Shown one piece after another: positions 1-9,674 of a DNA stretch of 64,000 nucleotides. Every line of letters starts with the position of its first letter. Position 1 is the stretch's first letter. The notes beneath the pieces are model-generated. The model saw only the letters and a list, made by a program, of their open reading frames with translations, did not search any database and was not told the DNA's origin. Position numbers and translations under genes: made by a program. Source of the DNA: Sinorhizobium fredii USDA 257 (GTDB lineage Bacteria; Pseudomonadota; Alphaproteobacteria; Rhizobiales; Rhizobiaceae); NCBI RefSeq assembly GCF_000265205.3, contig NC_018000.1:5453001-5517000 (forward strand). Reading direction: 5' to 3'.

Positions 1-29
1 GGCGGGCTTTTTCGTGTCCGGAGACGAGC

Positions 30-1871
30 TCAGTTGGTACTGAACTTCTTCACTTCCATGAAGTTCACGGCATTGCCGCTGAAGCGAGCCGTGTCGACCG
101 CGGTTCCCGCATTGCTGTTGAAGCCGGCCGCATAGACGGTCGTCGGCGCGGCCCTGAGCGAGCTGCTGACGAAACGCGGTGCCTTGACGGGCTTCGACAG
201 CGTGGCGACGCGACCGGTCGAGAGCGCCCATTCGGAAATGATCTTCTTCGTCAGCTTCGGCTCCGTCCGGACGGAGGAGCGGCTTGCCGCCTCCGCATCC
301 TGCCTCCTCGGACGGGCGCCCTTCGAAGGCAAGTCTGCCTCGGTGTCGAAGGCGCTGTCGAAGATCGCGGCCCGTGAATTGGTGTCGGACTGCGGCGCAT
401 AGGCGGCCATCTGGATCACCGGCTCAGGACGCTCGCCGACGGTCGGAGCCGCGAGTGCGACACGCGTCCCCGCCGGCCGGCCCATGTCAATCGTCTCGGC
501 AACGGATGCCGCTGCAGCCGGGCGCTCCGGAACGAGCGGGCCGGTGACCTTGGCTTCGGCGACGGCGGCCAGCGCCGCTTCCCCGGCCGGACGCATTCCC
601 GGCACCGGCACGAAGCCGAGTTCAGACGTCTGGCCGTTGGCAGAGGCCACCAGTGTTTCGCCGCCCATCAGCGGGTTCATGTCACCCCGCTCCAACATTT
701 GCGGAACCGGCACCTTGAGCGAGCCGAGATCCGCAAACTCGGATGGCGTTTCCGCCGTCTGCGGCATGGCGGCCGCCAAGGCCTCCTGGGCACTGTTCTT
801 TTCCGGTGCAACGAGCGCCACGGCTACGCCGGCTTCGGCCGGTGCATTCTTGAAGGCCGGGCGCACGGCGGGTACCGGCGCGTTGATATCCTGCTGTTCG
901 TCCGCCGGCGCACCGGCGACCGAACCTGCGACGCCGGGCAGCGCCTCCTGATCTGCCGCAGCCGACGCGGTCTGAACCTTGGCAGGGGCTTCCTCGTCGC
1001 CGCCGGCGCCGGCAGCGATCGCCGTCGGTTCTTCGTCCTCATCCCCACCGCCGCCGAAGAGCGCGGCGAAGAGGTTGCGGCGCTTGCCGCCAACGTCGCC
1101 CGGTCCCTTGGCGCCACCGCCGGCGACCTCGATCGCCGACGCGCCGACGCGCCGCTTGTAGTCAGCAACAGCCTGCTGGAAGCCCGGTAGCGGCTTGCCG
1201 TCGGCTGGGATGTGCATCGTCTTGCCGTCGGGGAAGAGCCGCGCCAGCTCGTTGCGGGTCATGCGCGGCCAGGCGCGCACGCCACCGACGTCCATGTGCA
1301 CGAAGGGCGATCCCGAGGTCGGATAATAGCCGACGCCGCCGACCTGGAACTTCATGCCGATCTCGCGCAGCGTCTTGAGCCTCACGTCGGGCAGATAGAA
1401 GTCCATCGCCTTGCCGAGCATATGCTGGCTCTTCTTGGCGACGCCCTTCGAACGGGACCGCAGCATGCCGTTGGTGGCGGGCGAGCGATAGGCAGAGACG
1501 ACGTGGATGTAATCGCGCGATCCGCTCTTCTGGTAGACTTCCCAGATAAGGTCCAGGAGACGCGGGTCCATCTTGGTCGGCTCGTTCCGCCGCCAGTCAC
1601 GCAGGAGCCGGTTGATCTGCTGCAAGCCTTTGGAGTCGTAGCGACCGTTGCGCTTGAAGGTGATCTGCGCCTTCTCCTTGGTATGGATGAAGTAGAGCTT
1701 CAATGTCCGGGTCTGGCCGGCGGCCTCGACCGGCGGCGCCATTCCAGGCGTGACGAGGGACGCCGCCAAAGCGATGGAGGCAAGAACCTGCGGCGCCTTG
1801 CGGGCAATCGCCGAACAGACTCTGCGCGTTAGGGAACCGATAGGTTCCTCCAAACCGAACAAATTTGGCAT
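30..1871 (-). CDS. DUF882 / M15-like peptidase-fold exported protein
   Basis: 613 aa. The N-terminus has a basic stretch followed by a hydrophobic segment (about residues 25-50), which looks like a signal peptide or membrane anchor. Residues about 53-205 form a DUF882 domain, related to M15 D-Ala-D-Ala carboxypeptidases. The metal-site pattern is visible: S148-Q-H150, G153 and D157, then H192-M-D194. Family knowledge suggests a role at the peptidoglycan, but the reaction is unproven. Residues about 250-613 are Ala/Pro/Glu-rich and low in complexity, probably a disordered tail, so the protein is far longer than the catalytic core. The ATG follows a GGACGGGG-type ribosome site. Confidence 0.85.
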   Translation of the reverse strand: MPNLFGLEEPIGSLTRRVCSAIARKAPQVLASIALAASLVTPGMAPPVEAAGQTRTLKLYFIHTKEKAQITFKRNGRYDSKGLQQINRLLRDWRRNEPTKMDPRLLDLIWEVYQKSGSRDYIHVVSAYRSPATNGMLRSRSKGVAKKSQHMLGKAMDFYLPDVRLKTLREIGMKFQVGGVGYYPTSGSPFVHMDVGGVRAWPRMTRNELARLFPDGKTMHIPADGKPLPGFQQAVADYKRRVGASAIEVAGGGAKGPGDVGGKRRNLFAALFGGGGDEDEEPTAIAAGAGGDEEAPAKVQTASAAADQEALPGVAGSVAGAPADEQQDINAPVPAVRPAFKNAPAEAGVAVALVAPEKNSAQEALAAAMPQTAETPSEFADLGSLKVPVPQMLERGDMNPLMGGETLVASANGQTSELGFVPVPGMRPAGEAALAAVAEAKVTGPLVPERPAAAASVAETIDMGRPAGTRVALAAPTVGERPEPVIQMAAYAPQSDTNSRAAIFDSAFDTEADLPSKGARPRRQDAEAASRSSVRTEPKLTKKIISEWALSTGRVATLSKPVKAPRFVSSSLRAAPTTVYAAGFNSNAGTAVDTARFSGNAVNFMEVKKFSTN

Positions 1872-2051
1872 TCAATCCCCGTCCGACGGACAACCGTGCT
1901 TTGCTGTCTCAGATGACTGTCAAATAAGGTGACAGCATGGCAATTATGCCACAGTAGTCACCGCCCCTTATAATATAGTGAACAGTTTCCTAACAAGGTC
2001 TAAACAGCGGTGACCGAATTGCACGGCAAATGAGGTGTGAATGCGTCGATT

Positions 2052-3599
2052 TTATGCCGCTTCGCGCAGTGGATTGTCCGGATCGATGCCGTAATCCTTG
2101 AGCTTTCGATAGAGCGTGGAGCGTCCAATACCCAGTTTGCGGGCCACCTGGCTCATCTGGCCCCGATAGAACTTCAGCGCAAAACGAATCAGTTCCTCCT
2201 CGACCTCGGCAAGTTTGCGCACTTCGCCGCCCTCGTCGACGCTGGCGATGGCATTGTCGAACCGTCCGTCGGGCACCGGTTCCCAGGGCACGGACCTTTC
2301 CGGAATGTCGGCGCGCGAGGGGAGAACGATCGCAGCGGCGGCAGCCACCGGGCGGCGGCCTTCCGGCCCCGTCTCGCCCCAGGAGTACCCGCTGCGGTCG
2401 GCAACGACGTAACCCGGTATCTGAGTGGCGATTTGCGGAAAGTCCTTGACCGTGAGTTCGCCGCCTTCGGCAAGCACGACAGCGCGGAAGATGGCGTTTT
2501 CAAGCTGGCGAATATTCCCGGGCCAGTCATAGGCGGTCAGCAACGCCATCGCCCCGCTCGAAACCGCCACAGGGTGGTTGAGCCTCTGCTCTGCGGTGAA
2601 GCGCTCGACGAAGGCGCGCACCAGCACGGGAATGTCCTCCTTGCGCCGGCGCAGGGCGGGAATGGTGATCGGGAAGACGTTGAGGCGGTAGTAGAGGTCT
2701 TCGCGGAAGCGCCCTTCGCGCACCTCGTTGATCAGATCCTTGTTGGTGGCCGAGATCAGCCGCACGTTCACCCGCTGCGGCTGGCGTGCACCGACGGTCT
2801 CGATCTCGCCCTGCTGGACGGCCCGCAGCAGCTTCACCTGAACCTCGAGCGGCAGATCACCGATCTCGTCGAGGAAGAGCGTGCCGCCGTCGGCGTCGAC
2901 GAACTTGCCGCTGTGCTTTTCGGTCGCGCCGGTAAAGGCGCCCTTCTCGTGGCCGAAGAGGATGCTCTCGACGAGGTTGTGCGGGATGGCACCGCAGTTG
3001 ACGGTAATGAAGGGCTTGCTTGCCCGGTCGCTTGCCGCCTGGATCGCCCGTGCCACCATCTCCTTGCCGACCCCGGACTCACCCTCGAGCACGATCGGGA
3101 TGTTCGATTGCGCGGCCCGCCGCGCCAGATCGAGGACGCGGATCATCGCCGGGCTTGCCGAAACGATATCGTCGAAGCCGACGGCGCCACCGCGCGGCCG
3201 GCGAGCGGTTTTGACCCGCCCGTCGCGGCTAGCCATCTTCAGCGCGTTGCCGATGGCGATCGACAGCCGCTCCGGAGAGACCGGCTTGACGAGGAAATCG
3301 AAGGCGCCCGCCTGCATCGCCTGCACCACCGTCTCGATGCCGCCCTGTCCTGTCTGGACGATGACGGGCGTGTCGATACCCCGTTCGGCAAGCGCCTCGA
3401 GAAAGCCGTGACCGTTCATCTCCGGCATCAAGAGGTCGAGCAGGATGACATTGATCATGCCGCCCCTGCGCTCGAGCATTTCGAGTCCGCTGCGCCCGTT
3501 GTCGGCGTGATGCGCGACATGGCCGAGCCGCTCGATCATGTTCGTCAGCAAACGGCGCTGCACCGGATCGTCATCGATGACAAGAATATGGGATGTCAC
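2052..3599 (-). CDS. tacA: Sigma-54-dependent response regulator, TacA-like
   Basis: 515 aa with classic NtrC-type architecture. The receiver domain (1-120) has acidic pocket D9/D10, phospho-acceptor D55 and K105. The AAA+ sigma-54 activator domain (about 143-375) has Walker A GESGVGKE at 173-180 and the sigma-54 loop GAFTGA at 220-225. A Fis-type helix-turn-helix lies at the C-terminus (QVARKLGIGRSTLYRKL). It would remodel RNA polymerase-sigma-54 when phosphorylated. No histidine kinase lies beside it. The start is GTG, preceded by AGGAGG at good spacing. The symbol rests on similarity and remembered gene order in Sinorhizobium; the regulator class itself is certain. Confidence 0.9.
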   Translation of the reverse strand: MTSHILVIDDDPVQRRLLTNMIERLGHVAHHADNGRSGLEMLERRGGMINVILLDLLMPEMNGHGFLEALAERGIDTPVIVQTGQGGIETVVQAMQAGAFDFLVKPVSPERLSIAIGNALKMASRDGRVKTARRPRGGAVGFDDIVSASPAMIRVLDLARRAAQSNIPIVLEGESGVGKEMVARAIQAASDRASKPFITVNCGAIPHNLVESILFGHEKGAFTGATEKHSGKFVDADGGTLFLDEIGDLPLEVQVKLLRAVQQGEIETVGARQPQRVNVRLISATNKDLINEVREGRFREDLYYRLNVFPITIPALRRRKEDIPVLVRAFVERFTAEQRLNHPVAVSSGAMALLTAYDWPGNIRQLENAIFRAVVLAEGGELTVKDFPQIATQIPGYVVADRSGYSWGETGPEGRRPVAAAAAIVLPSRADIPERSVPWEPVPDGRFDNAIASVDEGGEVRKLAEVEEELIRFALKFYRGQMSQVARKLGIGRSTLYRKLKDYGIDPDNPLREAA

Positions 3600-3766
3600 G
3601 AAAGCCTCCTGCTCTGGACACGCGGTACTCTTTGGCCAGTCTCATGTGCCAAATCATGCCAGCCATTCGTGCCATAAAGGGCTGAACATCGTGTTTTGAG
3701 AAATGCTTGCATTTTAGCCATTGCGGGCGATAGCAATGCGCCCCATATCGCTTGCCTGCCTTCACC

Positions 3767-3868
3767 GCATAATTCCCGAGATCGCATTCGATCTCGGGAC
3801 AAAATTATGCAGCGATTCAAACTGCTACAGCGACCTTTGCGCGTCCGATAAGACGCGCGGCGCTGTAG
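3767..3868. repeat. Two tandem palindromes upstream of pepF
   Basis: Palindrome 1 (3767-3810): arms GCATAATT+CCCGAGATCG, loop CATT, then CGATCTCGGG, a 4-nt bulge and AATTATGC. Palindrome 2 (3825-3868): CTACAGCG pairs with CGCTGTAG, and inside it GCGCGTC pairs with GACGCGC. The second resembles an interspersed intergenic palindrome that I recall from many rhizobial genomes. They lie in the divergent tacA/pepF spacer, ending 20 bp before the pepF start. Function is unknown; possibly RNA hairpins or a mobile palindromic repeat. Confidence 0.7.
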
Positions 3869-3888
3869 TCAAAACGAGAGAACCGCCG

Positions 3889-5757
3889 ATGAGACTCGCT
3901 CAGCCCCTCCTCGCCGCCTTCGGCCCCTCTGCAGTGCGTGCGCAGGCCGGGCAGGCGGCCAGTTCGGCCGCGAATCTCGGCGAGCTGCCCACCTGGCGGC
4001 TCGAAGATCTCTATGCCTCAGCCGCCTCCTATGAATTCCGCGCCGACGTTGCTAAGGCGGAAGCCGACGCGCTCGCCTTCGAAAAGGAGTGGAAGGGGAA
4101 ACTGGCAGAAGCCGCCGCCAAGACGGGAGATCAGGGTATCGGCGCCGCCGTCAAGGCGTTCGAGGCGCTCGAGGACCTGATGGGCCGCATCGCCTCTTTC
4201 GCCGGCCTCACCTATTTCTCCGACACGTCCAATCCGGCGAACGGCAAGCTTTACGGCGACGTGCAATCGAAGCTCACCGACATATCGGCGCATCTCTTGT
4301 TCTTCTCGCTGGAGCTCAACCGGATCGACGACAAGGTGATCGATACCGCACTCGAAGCGGATAGCCTGGCCGCCTACTACAAGCCCTGGATTCTCGACCT
4401 GCGCAAGGACAAGCCCTACCAGCTCGACGACAAGCTGGAGCAGCTCTTCCTCGAAAAATCGATGACCGGGGCGAACGCCTTCAACCGGCTTTTCGACGAA
4501 ACGATTGCGTCGCTCACGTTCTCGGTCGACGGGGAAGCGCTACCGCTCGAGGTGACGCTGAACCTCTTGCAGGATGCGTCCTCGGAAAACCGGAAGAAGG
4601 CCGCCATGGCGCTTGCCGAGACCTTCAAGGCGAACATCCGCACCTTCACGCTCGTCACCAATACGCTGGCTAAGGACAAGGAAATCTCCGACCGCTGGCG
4701 CGGCTTCGAGGATATCGCCGACAGCCGCCATCTCGCCAACCGCGTCGAGCGCGAAGTGGTGGACGCGCTCGCCTCGGCGGTCAAGGCTGCCTATCCGCGT
4801 CTCTCGCATCGCTATTATGCGCTGAAAGCCAAGTGGCTCGGCATGGAGCAGATGGAGTTCTGGGACCGCAACGCACCGTTGCCGGAGACGCCGAACGCGC
4901 TGATCCCCTGGGGCGAGGCGAAGGACACGGTTCTATCCGCCTATCATGGCTTCGCGCCGGAAATGGCGGCGATCGCCCGGCGTTTCTTCGACGACCGCTG
5001 GATCGACGCACCGGTCCGCCCGGGCAAGGCGCCCGGCGCCTTCGCCCATCCGACGGTCCCCTCCGTGCACCCATACGTGCTCGTCAACTATATGGGCAAG
5101 CCGCGCGACGTGATGACGCTCGCCCATGAACTCGGGCATGGCGTCCATCAGGTGCTCGCCGGCGGGCAGGGCGCGCTGATGGCGTCCACCCCGCTGACGC
5201 TCGCCGAAACCGCCTCCGTCTTCGGCGAGATGCTGACTTTCCGCGCCCTCCTCGACCGGACCAAGGACAAGCGCGAGCGCAAGGCCATGCTCGCCCAGAA
5301 GGTCGAGGACATGATCAACACGGTGGTGCGCCAGATCGCCTTCTACGATTTCGAGCGCAAGGTCCACACCGCGCGCAAGCAGGGCGAACTGACCGCCGAT
5401 GATCTCGGCGAAATCTGGCTCTCGGTGCAGGGCGAAAGCCTCGGTCCGGCCATCCGCATTTCGGAAGGCTACGAGACCTACTGGGCCTATATCCCGCACT
5501 TCATCCACTCCCCCTTCTATGTCTACGCCTATGCCTTTGGCGATTGCCTGGTGAATTCGCTCTATGCCGTCTATCGCAATGCCGAAAGCGGCTTCCAGGA
5601 GAAGTATTTCGACCTCCTGAAGGCCGGCGGAACCAAGCATCATTCCGAACTCCTGGCGCCCTTCGGGCTCGATGCCGCCGATCCGTCGTTCTGGGCACAG
5701 GGCCTGTCGATGATTGAAGGACTGATCGACGAACTGGAGGCGCTTGATAGGACGTGA
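3889..5757 (+). CDS. pepF: Oligoendopeptidase F, M3 family metallopeptidase
   Basis: 622 aa from the chosen ATG. It is a cytoplasmic zinc peptidase cleaving short peptides. The M3 zinc motif HELGH is at residues 413-417, with the downstream Glu-containing helix typical of the family (LAETASVFGEMLTF). The length fits bacterial PepF. The frame stays open to 3721, but that stretch would translate the two palindromes, so the start at 3889 is preferred even though its ribosome site is weak. The next gene, pabB, follows after 47 bp on the same strand. Confidence 0.9.
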   Translation: MRLAQPLLAAFGPSAVRAQAGQAASSAANLGELPTWRLEDLYASAASYEFRADVAKAEADALAFEKEWKGKLAEAAAKTGDQGIGAAVKAFEALEDLMGRIASFAGLTYFSDTSNPANGKLYGDVQSKLTDISAHLLFFSLELNRIDDKVIDTALEADSLAAYYKPWILDLRKDKPYQLDDKLEQLFLEKSMTGANAFNRLFDETIASLTFSVDGEALPLEVTLNLLQDASSENRKKAAMALAETFKANIRTFTLVTNTLAKDKEISDRWRGFEDIADSRHLANRVEREVVDALASAVKAAYPRLSHRYYALKAKWLGMEQMEFWDRNAPLPETPNALIPWGEAKDTVLSAYHGFAPEMAAIARRFFDDRWIDAPVRPGKAPGAFAHPTVPSVHPYVLVNYMGKPRDVMTLAHELGHGVHQVLAGGQGALMASTPLTLAETASVFGEMLTFRALLDRTKDKRERKAMLAQKVEDMINTVVRQIAFYDFERKVHTARKQGELTADDLGEIWLSVQGESLGPAIRISEGYETYWAYIPHFIHSPFYVYAYAFGDCLVNSLYAVYRNAESGFQEKYFDLLKAGGTKHHSELLAPFGLDAADPSFWAQGLSMIEGLIDELEALDRT

Positions 5758-5804
5758 AACGCCCGGCGGGCGGAACGTTGACCGACTGACAGCGACCAGC
5801 CTCG

Positions 5805-6962
5805 ATGATTGAACACGCGCCCTTTGTCCTCTTTCGGGACGACAGCGAAAACCGCACGACGGTCTTCGCCAAGCCTTCGCGCGTGATCACGGCGCGCACG
5901 CGGGCGGAGTTCCTGCGCGGACTTTCCGAACTCGAGGCTGCCCGCCGCGCCGGGAAATGGCTCGCGGGCTACATGGCCTATGAGGCGGGGCATCTCTTCG
6001 AGGCGAAGCTCACTCCCTTTGCCGAAGAGAACCGCGAGACGCCGCTGATGTCCTTCGGTGTCTTCGACGCGCCCGCGGAAGGCCATCCGCTCGCCGAGCC
6101 GCGGCGACGTGTCGAAAACGAACCGCTTCTGTGCGAACCCCGGGCCGGTTGGGATTTTTCTGCCTATCGCCAGCGTTTCGAGCGCCTGCACCAGCACCTG
6201 CGCCAGGGCGATTGCTACCAGGCGAACCTGACGATGCCGATCCATGCGCGCTGGTCTGGCGACGCGCGCACCGCCTTCTGGTCGCTGATCGAACGCCAGC
6301 CGGTCAAATACGGTGCCCTGGTGGCGCTCGACGGACCGATCCTGCTATCGCGATCGCCCGAGCTGTTCTTCCATGTCGATCCGGACGGCTGGATCGAGAC
6401 CCATCCGATGAAAGGCACCGCACCGCGCGGCGCGACCGCCGAGGAGGACGCGGCGATCATCGCGGAGATGCGCGAAGACGAGAAGACACAGGCTGAAAAC
6501 CGGATGATCGTCGACCTGTTGCGCAACGACATCTCCCGCATCACCGAGGTCGGCACGCTGCATGTGCCGAAGCTCTTCGAAATCGAGACGTATCCGACGG
6601 TGCACCAGATGGTGAGCCATGTGCGCGCCAGGCTGCTGCCCGATATTTCGGTCGCCGATATTTTCGCCGCCCTCTTTCCCTGCGGATCGGTGACCGGCGC
6701 GCCGAAAATGCGGGCCATGGAAATTCTCCATGAACTGGAGTCCGGCCCCCGTGACGCCTATTGTGGGGCGATCGGTTTCATCGCACCCGATGGTGTGATG
6801 CGTTTCAGTGTGGCGATCCGGACGATTTCCTTGTTTCCCGATGGCCGCGCCATCTTCAATGTCGGCGGCGGCATCGTCTTCGACTCAAAGGCGGCAGCCG
6901 AATACGACGAGTGCCTGCTGAAGGCCCGCTTCGCCGTCGGCGACGCCGAGATCGCCCGATGA
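5805..6962 (+). CDS. pabB: Aminodeoxychorismate synthase component I
   Basis: 385 aa, chorismate-binding family. With a glutamine amidotransferase partner it converts chorismate to 4-amino-4-deoxychorismate, a folate precursor. The C-terminal catalytic half has the conserved PMKGTAPRG and GSVTGAPKM motifs. No PabA amidotransferase is fused or adjacent, so ammonia transfer depends on a partner elsewhere. Its stop overlaps the next start as ATGA, indicating translational coupling with the lyase gene. Confidence 0.92.
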   Translation: MIEHAPFVLFRDDSENRTTVFAKPSRVITARTRAEFLRGLSELEAARRAGKWLAGYMAYEAGHLFEAKLTPFAEENRETPLMSFGVFDAPAEGHPLAEPRRRVENEPLLCEPRAGWDFSAYRQRFERLHQHLRQGDCYQANLTMPIHARWSGDARTAFWSLIERQPVKYGALVALDGPILLSRSPELFFHVDPDGWIETHPMKGTAPRGATAEEDAAIIAEMREDEKTQAENRMIVDLLRNDISRITEVGTLHVPKLFEIETYPTVHQMVSHVRARLLPDISVADIFAALFPCGSVTGAPKMRAMEILHELESGPRDAYCGAIGFIAPDGVMRFSVAIRTISLFPDGRAIFNVGGGIVFDSKAAAEYDECLLKARFAVGDAEIAR

Positions 6963-7585
6963 CGGATTTCTCGCTGATCGAGACGCTGCGCTATGAGCCG
7001 GAGGCCGGCCTCGTCCGGCTCAGACTACACCTTGCACGTTTGACGCGCTCCGCCCGCCGCCTCGGTTTTGCCGGAGCGGCGGCGGCCGAGGCGCAGCTCA
7101 GAGAGGCGGTTCGCGACGCGGAAAGCGCCGTGCGCGTGCGCCTCACGCTCGATCGTCAAGGCGCTCTAGCGGTCACAACCGCGCCGTTCACACCGCTTCC
7201 TGCCGATGCACTGTGGCGCGTCCGGATCGCTTCGACACGGCTCGATTCTGCCGATCGGCTGCTTCGGATGAAGACGACGCGGCGCGGCGTCTACGAGACG
7301 GCACGCAACGAGTTTTTCGCGGCCGAGGCCGACGAAGTCCTCCTCCTCAACGAGAGGGGCGAGGTCTGCGAGGGCACAATAACCTCGATCTTCCTCGACG
7401 ATGGCCACGGCGCGCTGAAGACGCCGCCGATCTCCTGCGGCCTCCTCGCCGGCGTTCTGCGGACGGAACTCATTTGCCAGCGGCGCGCGAGGGTCGCGCG
7501 ACTGTCGCCCGCCGACCTTCACAGAGGTCATCTCTATGTCGGCAATTCCCTAAGAGGTCTGATCCGGGCGGAACTCGTGGTCTGA
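6959..7585 (+). CDS. pabC: Aminodeoxychorismate lyase-like class IV aminotransferase
   Basis: 208 aa PLP-fold type IV protein. The motif region EVCEGTITSIFL and the C-terminal GLLAGVLR segment are typical of 4-amino-4-deoxychorismate lyase, which makes p-aminobenzoate. The ATG overlaps the pabB stop (ATGA), so the two form one translation unit, and the pairing supports the assignment over other class IV enzymes. It is shorter than E. coli PabC. Its 3' end overlaps the convergent GGDEF gene by 36 bp. Confidence 0.85.
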   Translation: MTDFSLIETLRYEPEAGLVRLRLHLARLTRSARRLGFAGAAAAEAQLREAVRDAESAVRVRLTLDRQGALAVTTAPFTPLPADALWRVRIASTRLDSADRLLRMKTTRRGVYETARNEFFAAEADEVLLLNERGEVCEGTITSIFLDDGHGALKTPPISCGLLAGVLRTELICQRRARVARLSPADLHRGHLYVGNSLRGLIRAELVV

Positions 7586-8500
7586 GCCGGGCAGCGTATA
7601 GCGCTTCACCCTGTCGCGGCCCTCGCGCTTCGCCAGATTGAGCGCCTGGGTTGCGCGGGAATAGATGTCACTGACCTTGTCGCCTTCGCGATATTCCGCA
7701 AGGCCGACCGAACAGGTGTAGTAGAACTCAGGAATGTTCGACAGCGGCCTGGCGCCGCGTATTTTTTCCAACAGGCGATCGAGAATGAGGTTCGACTCGC
7801 TGACCGTCGTGTCCGGCAGGATCAGCATGAATGCCTCGCCACCGATGCGCCCGAAGCAGTCGGAGCGGCGCACGAAGCCCTGCATTTGACCTGCGAAATC
7901 GAGCAGGACCTCGTCGGCGCGCTGCGGACCATAGCGGTCGTTGATCGCTTTGAAATAATCGATGTCGACGATCGCCACACAACCCCACATCTGCGGATTC
8001 TCGGCGCAGTCCTGGATGAATTCGGCAAGCTTTCCGAGTGTATGGCGGCGGTCGGGGACGTGGGTCAGTTCCTCCACCGGCGAATCCCGCAAGGCGAAAT
8101 CCCGGTCCTTCCGGTGCTTGCGCTCCTCCTCCCGAATGCCGGTCACGTCGACCGCCATCGACAGCGTCCAGCCCTTTTCATCGACGGTCTCCGTCACGCA
8201 CAGCGAACGGCCGTCGTGCAGTTCGGTTTCCGACGTGCGGGACGGCACGTTGCCGCGCCGCTCGAGGGCCGCGGCGATCCAGGTATCGATGTCGTCGGTC
8301 CCGATTATCACACCCCGGCCCGCCGCATGATTGCGGCGCATGATCTCTTCCCAGGTCGGAGCATCGTTCACGCCGACATGATAGGTGGAACGGAATGCCG
8401 CATTGGCAAAGCGCAGCCGATCATGCTGATCGTAGAGCGAGATCAGCACGGGCGATCGGGCTTGCAAACCCATCAGGGCCTTGAGGTAATCACCGGTCAC
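7550..8500 (-). CDS. PAS-GGDEF domain protein with degenerate signature
   Basis: 316 aa, no membrane segments. Residues about 10-125 look like a PAS sensor; about 150-305 are a GGDEF domain. The nucleotide/metal segment DIDYFKAINDRYG (179-191) is intact, but the active-site signature reads GGEAF (220-224) instead of GG(D/E)EF, so the acidic fourth residue is Ala. Diguanylate cyclase activity is therefore doubtful, and a regulatory or c-di-GMP/GTP-binding role is more likely. The start is GTG with a weak GGAG ten bases upstream. Convergent with pabC. Confidence 0.85.
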   Translation of the reverse strand: MTGDYLKALMGLQARSPVLISLYDQHDRLRFANAAFRSTYHVGVNDAPTWEEIMRRNHAAGRGVIIGTDDIDTWIAAALERRGNVPSRTSETELHDGRSLCVTETVDEKGWTLSMAVDVTGIREEERKHRKDRDFALRDSPVEELTHVPDRRHTLGKLAEFIQDCAENPQMWGCVAIVDIDYFKAINDRYGPQRADEVLLDFAGQMQGFVRRSDCFGRIGGEAFMLILPDTTVSESNLILDRLLEKIRGARPLSNIPEFYYTCSVGLAEYREGDKVSDIYSRATQALNLAKREGRDRVKRYTLPGSDHEFRPDQTS

Positions 8501-8617
8501 GGTTGGTCTGCTCCAGCTTGAACATCAAATCAATCACGGCGCGAAGCGGACGGATCAACTAAAGCTATAGCACGAAAAGCTTGTGGCAAGTCGTACAACA
8601 TGTGTACCGAAGGGAAA

Positions 8618-9529
8618 ATGGTTAAGCCGCAGAAAGTGCCGAATTCGCATATGAAGCACACGCCCTACGACGGCTCGTCGAAGCCCTTCACGATCGGGCT
8701 CACGCAACTCGAACCCGAGCGATGGATCGAGCCGGACGAGGCGCTTGACTTCTATCTCGGTGAAAAGGCCAGGCTGCTGGCGGCAAGTCGCGAAACCGTC
8801 TTCGCGGCTGAATCCGGGACGGAGGCTGCCCAGCGGGAGCTCCTCGATTTTCTGACCGATTATCTCCCGCGCCGCTACCCGCAGGTTTACCGGCGCGAGA
8901 ACGGCGCGATGATCGCCGGCGGCCGCCGTGTGGCGCTCGACGACGACGCCCCTCTGGTAGTCGCCGGGTCGCTGATCCAGGACGATCTGGCGGTCATGGA
9001 GCGCAAAGCGGAAGAGTGGCACCTTACCGCCGCCTATGTCGCCTTTCCATCTTCCTGGTCTCTCGCCGAAAAGTTCGGCCGGTCGATCGACGAGATTCAC
9101 GCGCCGGTGCCGGGCTTCGAAAGGGGAAGCCGCAATGCGGACCTGATCGCCCGCATGTTCGACAATCTCTCTCCAGCCCGCTTCGTCGAGCGCTTCAACT
9201 GGGCCGTCAATGTCGACGGCGCCCTGCATCTGCCGAAGTCGAAGGCGGAAGGCATCGGCGCCGAGCCGGCCCAACTGACCGAGGACGGCACCTTCATCCG
9301 CATCGAAAGACAGACGCTGCGCAAGCTGCCGCGGACCGGCGCAATCGCTTTCACCATCCGCATCTATTCCGATCCGCTTGCCGCACTCAAGAATCGGCCC
9401 GACGCGGCCGCCCTCGCCCGTTCCTTCGTCGGACAATTGAACGAGCTGACGCTGCCGCAGGCAGCCTACAAGGGTCTCGTCAGCAAGCGGGAGGCCCTGA
9501 TCTCGGCCCTGTTATCGATAGCCGGTTAA
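8618..9529 (+). CDS. DUF3445 family, haem-dependent oxidative N-demethylase-like
   Basis: 303 aa. It matches the DUF3445 family (motifs PFTIGLTQLEPERWIEPD near the start, and RIERQTLRKLP with IAFTIRIYSDPL in the C-terminal half), some members of which are haem-dependent oxidative N-demethylases of dimethylamine-type substrates. No partner subunits are nearby, so the substrate is unknown. The start is chosen by AAGGG just upstream; ATGs at 8600 and 8651 lack a ribosome site. Confidence 0.75.
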   Translation: MVKPQKVPNSHMKHTPYDGSSKPFTIGLTQLEPERWIEPDEALDFYLGEKARLLAASRETVFAAESGTEAAQRELLDFLTDYLPRRYPQVYRRENGAMIAGGRRVALDDDAPLVVAGSLIQDDLAVMERKAEEWHLTAAYVAFPSSWSLAEKFGRSIDEIHAPVPGFERGSRNADLIARMFDNLSPARFVERFNWAVNVDGALHLPKSKAEGIGAEPAQLTEDGTFIRIERQTLRKLPRTGAIAFTIRIYSDPLAALKNRPDAAALARSFVGQLNELTLPQAAYKGLVSKREALISALLSIAG

Positions 9530-9674
9530 GCAAAGTCCGAATTCTCGATTGACCCGCCGGCTCTTTATTGTGACACGAAATTATGATCTAGGGCCTCACG
9601 CGAAATTCCCGGGCGCGCTTTTCTGCGCGCGTTCAAGCAGCAATTAGAGACGTTTTGTCAGGAGACACGCAAAA

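Noticed and set aside
2037..3677. 546-codon plus-strand open frame opposite the TacA-like gene
   Set aside because: Antisense shadow of a clear response-regulator gene; the translation has no family features and arises from GC-rich third codon positions.
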